From FEN-1279 sp964400285 (GTDB taxonomy: Bacteria > Bacteroidota > Ignavibacteria > Tepidaquicellales > Tepidaquicellaceae), in contig CAYNTK010000010.1 in assembly GCA_964400285.1 (NCBI GenBank), forward strand, positions 43,167 through 107,166: a DNA stretch of 64,000 nt, in the 5' to 3' direction. Within the stretch, counting starts at the first letter, position 1. Every line of letters begins with the position of its first letter. Under the pieces are notes generated by a model. The model worked only from the letters and a program-made list of their open reading frames with translations, searched no databases and was not told where the DNA came from. The translations under genes and the position numbers were made by a program. This document shows, piece after piece, positions 58,951 to 64,000 of this stretch.

Positions 58951-60990
58951 TTAAATTTCTATTGTAAATTTTGTCCCTTTCCCTTGTGTGCTTTCAACTT
59001 TAATATTTCCATTATGACTGGTTACTATTTGCTGTACAATACTAAGCCCAAGTCCTGTCCCCCCGCTCTTTGTTGTATAATATAAATTAAATATTTTGTT
59101 TAATTGTTCTTCTGGAATCCCAACTCCAGTATCAGTTATTATAAAAATATTCTTTCCATTTTTCTTCTTATAAAAAATTTCTATTTCTCCTCCAGATTCT
59201 GTTGCATCTATAGAATTCTGTATTAAATTTATAAACACTTGCTTCATTTGTTCTGAGTCTATTTTGATATTACTTTCATTCTCTAATTTGTAATTAATAT
59301 TAATCCCTTTTTCTTTAGCAATTATTTCAGTTATCATTTTTACTTCTTTTAAAAAATCTTTAACTGAAACCTCTCGAATATTAAGTTTCGGTGGCCTCGC
59401 AAATTTTAAAAATTGCTCTATAATTTTATTTACTCTTGTTGATTCATTCTTTAATACACTTGATAAAGTCTTAAATTCTTCCGTATTAACTTTTTTAGAA
59501 TACTCCTTCTCCAATCTCTGTGCTATCATATTTATTGAATTTAACGGATTTCTAACCTCGTGAGCTACTCCACCTGCAAGTTCACCCATTGCTATTAACT
59601 TTTCGTTTTGGTTCTTTTGTCGCTCGATGTTCTTTATTTCTGTTACGTCATCTATTACCATTGTATATGCCAGATTTTTATTTTCATTATTCCATATTGC
59701 AGAAGTATTTACCGAGAGTATTCTACTTTCTTTACCCTCTATATTAAAAACGATTAAATAATTATTTACTTCTTTCTTCTTATCTATTATCTCAAATATC
59801 GCGTCAATTCCTTTTAAAGCATTAATATAATTTTCTCTATATATTTTCTTCGAATCTAATCCAAAAATCTCTTCCGCTTTTTTATTAAATATTTCAACCC
59901 TACCGTCTTTATCTAACGTGATTACAGCTTGATTCATATTAGCCAAAATCTCTCCTGTAAATGTCTGTATCTTTGCAAACTCTTCTGATACCATCTTGTA
60001 ATTTTGATTTGATACTACCACAGAAATCACTATCATAGATATTATTATTATTACAAAAGAAATTATTATCCCTCTCCATAACATTTTGTTTTCGAGTACT
60101 TTTATCTCATCCATAGATAATCCTACTCTAAATAATCCTATTCTTTCATTCTCTACAATAAATGGCTTCACTATTTCATATACTTCTCTGTTTTCAAAAT
60201 TAATTACTCTTGAAAATATACTATCTTTTCTCATAGCATTTTGTATAAAAGCATCTTCTTCATATATCGTGAACTCCTTTTTTTCAATATTAGATGCCAA
60301 TATACCTTTTTCATTTTGTAATACAATATATTCTATTCCGCTTTTTGTTCCAATATCATTTATCGTTTTTTCAAAACCAATTTTCTTCATAAACTCCAAA
60401 TACATCTCTGCATTTAAATTTACAATTATTGCTCCTCCTCTATTCTGTGGACGTAATTTTGCTACTGCAAATCGTACCCCTTTTTCCATTCGGGCTGCTT
60501 TAAATCCAATTATTATCTCCCTTTTATTTCCCCTCAATATTGAATCTAAATATTCTTGTGGTGAATATCTTCCTTTTTCTCCATAATGCATTCTTCCACC
60601 AATAATATTTTGATACACCTTTTCACCTGATTTATTAAATATATTTATTCTATATACCTCATTCTCTTCGGCAATTTTGACGAGCAATTCATTAGATAAT
60701 GTCGATATACTATCAATTCGATATATATTTCTTGCTACTCCGAGTAAATGTTTTGCCAGCAAATTCTCGACTTCTTTCTCAGATATTATTGTATTTGCAC
60801 TACTTTTATCTATTGCAAAAATTATTGAATTTGCATGCTCATCTAATAAATGATAGATTTCTCGCTTGTTTTCAATGAATTCTATATATGATGACACTAT
60901 CATCACTAAAGATATAACCAACCCAAAGATTATTACATATCTTGGCTTTATTACTGAAAATCGCCTCAAATTTTCCTTCTCTCTATGCAT
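58951..60990 (-). CDS. Sensor histidine kinase
   Basis: A 679-residue membrane kinase. Two membrane helices (about 17-36 and 305-325) enclose a periplasmic sensor of about 270 residues (Cache-like). A PAS domain (about 340-450, ITLDKDGRVEIFNKKAEEIFGLD) follows. The HisKA domain has the phosphorylated His in GGVAHEVRNPLNSI; the ATPase domain has the N box QVFINLIQNSIDATE, G1 DTGVGIP and G2 GTGLGLSI. The layout resembles ZraS/AtoS-type sensors that pair with NtrC-type regulators, and the partner gene follows 11 bases downstream. The signal is unknown. Confidence 0.93.
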   Translation of the reverse strand: MHREKENLRRFSVIKPRYVIIFGLVISLVMIVSSYIEFIENKREIYHLLDEHANSIIFAIDKSSANTIISEKEVENLLAKHLLGVARNIYRIDSISTLSNELLVKIAEENEVYRINIFNKSGEKVYQNIIGGRMHYGEKGRYSPQEYLDSILRGNKREIIIGFKAARMEKGVRFAVAKLRPQNRGGAIIVNLNAEMYLEFMKKIGFEKTINDIGTKSGIEYIVLQNEKGILASNIEKKEFTIYEEDAFIQNAMRKDSIFSRVINFENREVYEIVKPFIVENERIGLFRVGLSMDEIKVLENKMLWRGIIISFVIIIISMIVISVVVSNQNYKMVSEEFAKIQTFTGEILANMNQAVITLDKDGRVEIFNKKAEEIFGLDSKKIYRENYINALKGIDAIFEIIDKKKEVNNYLIVFNIEGKESRILSVNTSAIWNNENKNLAYTMVIDDVTEIKNIERQKNQNEKLIAMGELAGGVAHEVRNPLNSINMIAQRLEKEYSKKVNTEEFKTLSSVLKNESTRVNKIIEQFLKFARPPKLNIREVSVKDFLKEVKMITEIIAKEKGININYKLENESNIKIDSEQMKQVFINLIQNSIDATESGGEIEIFYKKKNGKNIFIITDTGVGIPEEQLNKIFNLYYTTKSGGTGLGLSIVQQIVTSHNGNIKVESTQGKGTKFTIEI

Positions 60991-61049
60991 ATACTAATAA
61001 TATAACAAATATTTTAAAATTAATAACACAATTTTTATACCAGATATAA

Positions 61050-61082
61050 AAAGGCATCTGATATTTTAAACCAGATGCCTTT
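61050..61082 (-). terminator. Terminator of M1 peptidase gene
   Basis: AAAGGCATCTG (61050-61060) pairs with CAGATGCCTTT (61072-61082). On the minus strand TTTTTA follows. It lies 34 bases after the stop at 61117. Confidence 0.85.
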
Positions 61083-61116
61083 ATTCATAATTCTTTATCT
61101 TCTACTTTTTAATTTG

Positions 61117-63150
61117 TTATTTAATAACCACCATTTTCATCGTCTTTACAAAATCTCCCGCTTCGATTTTATAAAAATATATCCCGCTTGAAGCTTGATT
61201 ATTCATATATTGTGAAATCGAAAATGGAATTTCATATATCCCCGGCTTTTGCTCTTCATTAACTAAAGTTGCTACTTCTTTTCCTAATATATCATATACT
61301 ATTAACTTTACATAACTGCTCTTTGATATTTGATATCTGATATTTGTTGTCGGATTAAATGGATTTGGATAATTCTGCTCCATCTCGCATTTATCAGGTA
61401 TAGTATTAGAAATTTTATTAATCCCAATAGATAAACTTGCCGTCTTTAATAAAATATCATTATTTGGGTCGAATGCTACTGTTGTTGGTTGCCTGTTAAA
61501 ATCAAAAGTAAATAGCTGATTATTAACATCATTCATTACTCTTATTAAAGTATCCGAACCAACATTAAAAGATACTTTTATCACTATAGGCATTTTATGA
61601 AATACTGTATTTGTTTGACTCTGATATGCTCTGAAATTCACTCTCCAATTTCCACCCCCTAAATCAATAATTCCATAAGTATTCTGATATGTAGGATGAT
61701 TTGGTTGCTTTACCCATTGGTCTATAAACCATGTCAAATCCTGTCCCGCAAATGTGCTTATCCTTGATGTAAAATCATCCGTCACCGCACATTGATATTT
61801 AAAATTTGTAGTATCCGATGCATAATTTTTTAATACATTAAAAAATACAGTATCTCCAAGCGTATATCTTAGCATATGTAAAACACACGCACCTTTATAA
61901 TATGTTATTGCTGTATTAAATAACGTCCCGCTCGGCGGAGTAGTAATTGCCCAAGATGGATTATATATTGGCCATCCCGGATTGTTACTCAGATAATAAG
62001 TTGCATTTGACGTTACTCTCGATTTATACGCCGCATATCCGCTTATATGCTCGCTGTATAGCGATTCGCAATACGTTGCAAATCCCTCATTCAGCCATAA
62101 ATCCGCCCACGTTCCGCAGGTTATCATATCTCCAAACCACTGATGTGAAAACTCGTGTGAAATTAAACTAACCACCGAACTCCAACCTGTTGAAGAAATC
62201 GTTGTCAATGTCTGATGCTCCATTCCCCCGCCAAATCCCGACACCGATGCAAATCCATCCTTTTCAAACGGATGCTCGCAAAATATCTGCGAAAAATAAT
62301 TTGTCATATCTATCATAGCATTTTTTGTCGGTGTAATATTTTCTCCTGTCGAATAATAAAACCTTATCGGCATACTATCATTCGGATTTGATAATCTGTG
62401 CCACCATATTATATCTACGTTATAATTTGTCTTTCCTGTCAATACCATCAAATATGTTGACATCGGGTCTCTGCTTACCCAGCGATACCAGATTGTATCC
62501 GCTATCTTTATTGAATCCTGTAACCTTCCATTCGAACCAAGCAATACATTAGAAGGAACTTTTACTGTTATATCTGTTAGTGCTTTATCAGACGGTCTAT
62601 CCCAGCATGGAAACCACTTCCGTGAACCCTCCGGCTCCGTTACAGTATATACATATCCCGATGTCGTTGAATTAAATGCATTATCGGTTACATTATTATG
62701 TCTGTAATATATTCTTATCGTTACTATTTCATTCGGATTGTATGTTCTGTCTAAATTCACTGTCAACATATTTGTCGAACTGCTGTGATTAAAATTCAAT
62801 ACACTCCCATTCGATAACCTTACAGAATCTATTACAAGCGATGTATATGTTGCGTTTAATTGTATTGAATTCAATGTTGAATCCACTTTAAAATTAATCT
62901 CGTTATACCCCGAATACGCTTTGTTTCCCGGTGTCTTAAAACAATTATATATATCCAGATTTAATGTATATTTCAATACATCATATGTATGCCTCGGTGA
63001 GTTTGGTGAACCTCCTAAAATCATTCCTATATTTGGAATTCTTGATTTATGATAAGAACATACCTCTGCTCCTGTCATTTTACTTATATCCTGCCCTAAT
63101 GTATAATCAATCATTATAACAAGAAATAAAACAATAATAATTTTTTTCAT
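61117..63150 (-). CDS. M1 family metallopeptidase with T9SS sorting domain
   Basis: A 677-residue secreted aminopeptidase: signal peptide (1-19), N-terminal beta domain, GGMEHQ (308-313), zinc ligands HEFSH (332-336), LNEGF, and a type A sorting domain from QNYPNPFNPTTNI to MKMVVIK. It is a close paralogue of the protein at 24678-26687, sharing the WDRPSDKA and TLFNTAITYYKGAC-type segments. It is separated from the other secreted peptidases by 33 kb. Its 213-base upstream region overlaps a candidate structured RNA on the other strand. Confidence 0.92.
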   Translation of the reverse strand: MKKIIIVLFLVIMIDYTLGQDISKMTGAEVCSYHKSRIPNIGMILGGSPNSPRHTYDVLKYTLNLDIYNCFKTPGNKAYSGYNEINFKVDSTLNSIQLNATYTSLVIDSVRLSNGSVLNFNHSSSTNMLTVNLDRTYNPNEIVTIRIYYRHNNVTDNAFNSTTSGYVYTVTEPEGSRKWFPCWDRPSDKALTDITVKVPSNVLLGSNGRLQDSIKIADTIWYRWVSRDPMSTYLMVLTGKTNYNVDIIWWHRLSNPNDSMPIRFYYSTGENITPTKNAMIDMTNYFSQIFCEHPFEKDGFASVSGFGGGMEHQTLTTISSTGWSSVVSLISHEFSHQWFGDMITCGTWADLWLNEGFATYCESLYSEHISGYAAYKSRVTSNATYYLSNNPGWPIYNPSWAITTPPSGTLFNTAITYYKGACVLHMLRYTLGDTVFFNVLKNYASDTTNFKYQCAVTDDFTSRISTFAGQDLTWFIDQWVKQPNHPTYQNTYGIIDLGGGNWRVNFRAYQSQTNTVFHKMPIVIKVSFNVGSDTLIRVMNDVNNQLFTFDFNRQPTTVAFDPNNDILLKTASLSIGINKISNTIPDKCEMEQNYPNPFNPTTNIRYQISKSSYVKLIVYDILGKEVATLVNEEQKPGIYEIPFSISQYMNNQASSGIYFYKIEAGDFVKTMKMVVIK

Positions 63151-63261
63151 TTTGTTGATTTTATTTACTTTACTTAAAATAGGAATTATTAACTTAAAAA
63201 AAATTGCAAAAATGAGTTTAAGTTGACTTGTTTTATTTTCTTATGTTGATTAGTTTTATTT

Positions 63262-63365
63262 ACCGATTATCGCCTTGATTAACGAAACTTAGTTGTTTCG
63301 CTAATATTAACAAGATACGTTTTCGGTTATGTGCACCTTTCGGGAGACCGGAAGGTGTTTTTTTT
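63262..63365 (+). ncRNA. Candidate structured small RNA with terminator
   Basis: Three nested or adjacent stems can form: ACCGA (63262-63266) with TCGGT (63324-63328), enclosing ATTAACGAAAC (63278-63288) with GTTTCGCTAAT (63295-63305; one mismatch), followed by a terminator CACCTTTCGG (63334-63343) with CCGGAAGGTG (63348-63357; one G-T pair), loop GAGA, and eight T. The T run is only on the plus strand, yet no plus-strand gene precedes it. The RNA would be antisense to the 3' end of the asparaginase-like gene only by a few bases. Alternatively it is the leader of the minus-strand M1 gene. Confidence 0.4.
63334..63365 (+). terminator. Rho-independent terminator without a known upstream gene
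   Basis: A 10-bp stem closed by a GAGA tetraloop and followed by T8 reads as an intrinsic terminator on the plus strand only. All genes around it lie on the minus strand, which is what suggests an unannotated plus-strand RNA. Confidence 0.75.
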
Positions 63366-63852
63366 ATATCTTTTCAAACTTCCCTGTTATTTTATTCCTC
63401 TTTACTTTATCATATTCGAATACCATCCCGTTCATAACAATATATACGCCCTTACCTAAAACACCCACCGCTCCAATTGCCGCACCAACATTGAAATCCG
63501 CATCTGAATTTGAAAATTTACTCGGCTTAAATGCTCCAGTTAATACTATTGTCTTATCTTTTATCTCCGATAAAAACCTCGCAGTCTCTATCATCGTATC
63601 CGTCCCGTGTGTTATTACTATTTTATTAAAATCTGCTCTCTCACATATTTCAAAAATTTTCTTTCTATCTTTCACTGTCAAGTCTAAACTATCTTTCCTC
63701 AAAACCGAAAACACTTCATAGTCAAACGCTGGATTAATTTTTTCCAACATCTCCTTCACTGCAGGTTCATTTATTTCAAACGCATATCCTTTTGTTTGTT
63801 TCGGATAATCTTTATCTATCGTTCCCCCGGTTTGTATAAATAGTATTTTCAT
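63364..63852 (-). CDS. Asparaginase domain-containing protein (short form)
   Basis: A 162-residue protein that corresponds to the N-terminal half of L-asparaginases: IQTGGTIDKDY with the first catalytic Thr, ITHGTDTMIETARFL with the second Thr-Asp pair, and VLTGAFKPSKFSNSDADFNVGAAIG. The C-terminal half present in AnsA/AnsB (about 330 residues) is lacking, but stand-alone proteins of this size are common in Bacteroidota and Proteobacteria, so it is probably complete rather than broken. Activity on asparagine is unproven. Confidence 0.8.
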   Translation of the reverse strand: MKILFIQTGGTIDKDYPKQTKGYAFEINEPAVKEMLEKINPAFDYEVFSVLRKDSLDLTVKDRKKIFEICERADFNKIVITHGTDTMIETARFLSEIKDKTIVLTGAFKPSKFSNSDADFNVGAAIGAVGVLGKGVYIVMNGMVFEYDKVKRNKITGKFEKI

Positions 63853-63945
63853 TTTTTATATATTATGTTTTTATATCTCAAAAAAATTTTATTATTTTTT
63901 AAACATTCTTTATATCCCTCCGCATCTTCCACAACTAAAAAAATC

Positions 63946-64000
63946 TATTTCTTTCTTCACACTCTGTGCCCTCTGTGGCTATAAAATTTATTTCTTTCTT
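63946..64000. repeat. Short direct repeats with CTCTGTG tandem at window end
   Basis: TATTTCTTTCTT occurs at 63946-63957 and 63989-64000; between the copies lies a 9-base tandem CTCTGTGCC/CTCTGTGGC (63962-63979), related to ATCTGTGTT/ATCTGCGTT at 33519-33536. The 148 bases after the asparaginase-like gene hold no gene. The repeat may continue beyond the window. Confidence 0.4.

Noticed and set aside
63329..63721. A 130-codon plus-strand frame opposite the asparaginase-like gene
   Set aside because: It overlaps a clear enzyme gene on the other strand and begins inside a terminator hairpin.
63364..63852. Asparaginase gene broken by truncation
   Set aside because: Stand-alone proteins of about 160 residues with this domain are common, and the frame ends cleanly, so it is treated as complete.
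1..64000. CRISPR array or restriction and defence island
   Set aside because: No regularly spaced repeats with unique spacers and no cas, methylase-nuclease or toxin-antitoxin genes were seen.

Overview
The window is a chromosomal stretch of a very AT-rich bacterium that most resembles the Ignavibacteriota/Chlorobiota-Bacteroidota (FCB) group. The main evidence is seven secreted proteins that end in a type A Por/type IX secretion (T9SS) sorting domain, with YPNPFNP-type entry, a GxLGxxV-type middle and a terminal KKMxLIK. Supporting evidence is the long form of IspG, an FnIII protein ending in a dockerin-like domain of the kind I associate with Ignavibacteria, Bacteroidota-like TAnnTTTG promoter candidates and few Shine-Dalgarno sequences. 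This placement is inference; no 16S gene is present.

Layout. Positions 1-1892 look like the end of an integrated element next to tRNA-Ser(CGA): the C-terminal part of a family A polymerase-like protein, small hypothetical genes and iteron-like repeats. 2043-9541 holds a lipoprotein, an Mla-type lipid transport operon (mlaD-mlaF-mlaE plus a predicted barrel protein), a methyltransferase, a DUF4870 membrane protein, a DUF1028 protein and a C1 peptidase. An HU gene follows. 10226-28764 is a secreted-protein district: a subtilase, three M1 peptidases, an M14 carboxypeptidase, an amidohydrolase, an FnIII/dockerin-like protein and its T9SS-sorted neighbour. It suggests a protein- and peptide-degrading heterotroph. 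A fourth M1 paralogue lies at 61117-63150.

28784-55844 is mostly housekeeping: HAD hydrolase, gpmA, a thioredoxin-like protein, cdsA, CPBP and M50 membrane proteases, an MFS carrier, pgeF, arfB, metF, a truncated Nif3 protein, a zinc-ribbon protein, RNase P RNA, nadA, nfuA, mtaB, sixA-like, an ABC ATPase, enoyl-CoA hydratase, a hisC-like aminotransferase, DUF192, ppk1, a CDP-alcohol phosphatidyltransferase with a nucleotidyltransferase, rhomboid, ispG and a NUDIX hydrolase. 55940-60990 holds a sensor kinase and an NtrC-type regulator followed by two exported proteins.

The most interesting thread is a possible sigma-54 circuit. The window encodes one NtrC-type regulator and contains two good -24/-12 sequences. 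One (56481-56497, minus) lies 47 bases before an exported Gly/Trp-rich protein two genes downstream of the regulator. The other (24531-24548, plus) precedes no credible gene: it would make a transcript of about 77 nt that ends at a hairpin terminator, and a perfect 12-bp inverted repeat sits 111-142 bases upstream of the predicted start, where an enhancer site would be expected. This points to an undescribed sigma-54-dependent small RNA. A second candidate structured RNA with its own terminator lies at 63262-63365. An M1 peptidase gene with no ATG/GTG/TTG in front of its signal peptide is also worth attention.
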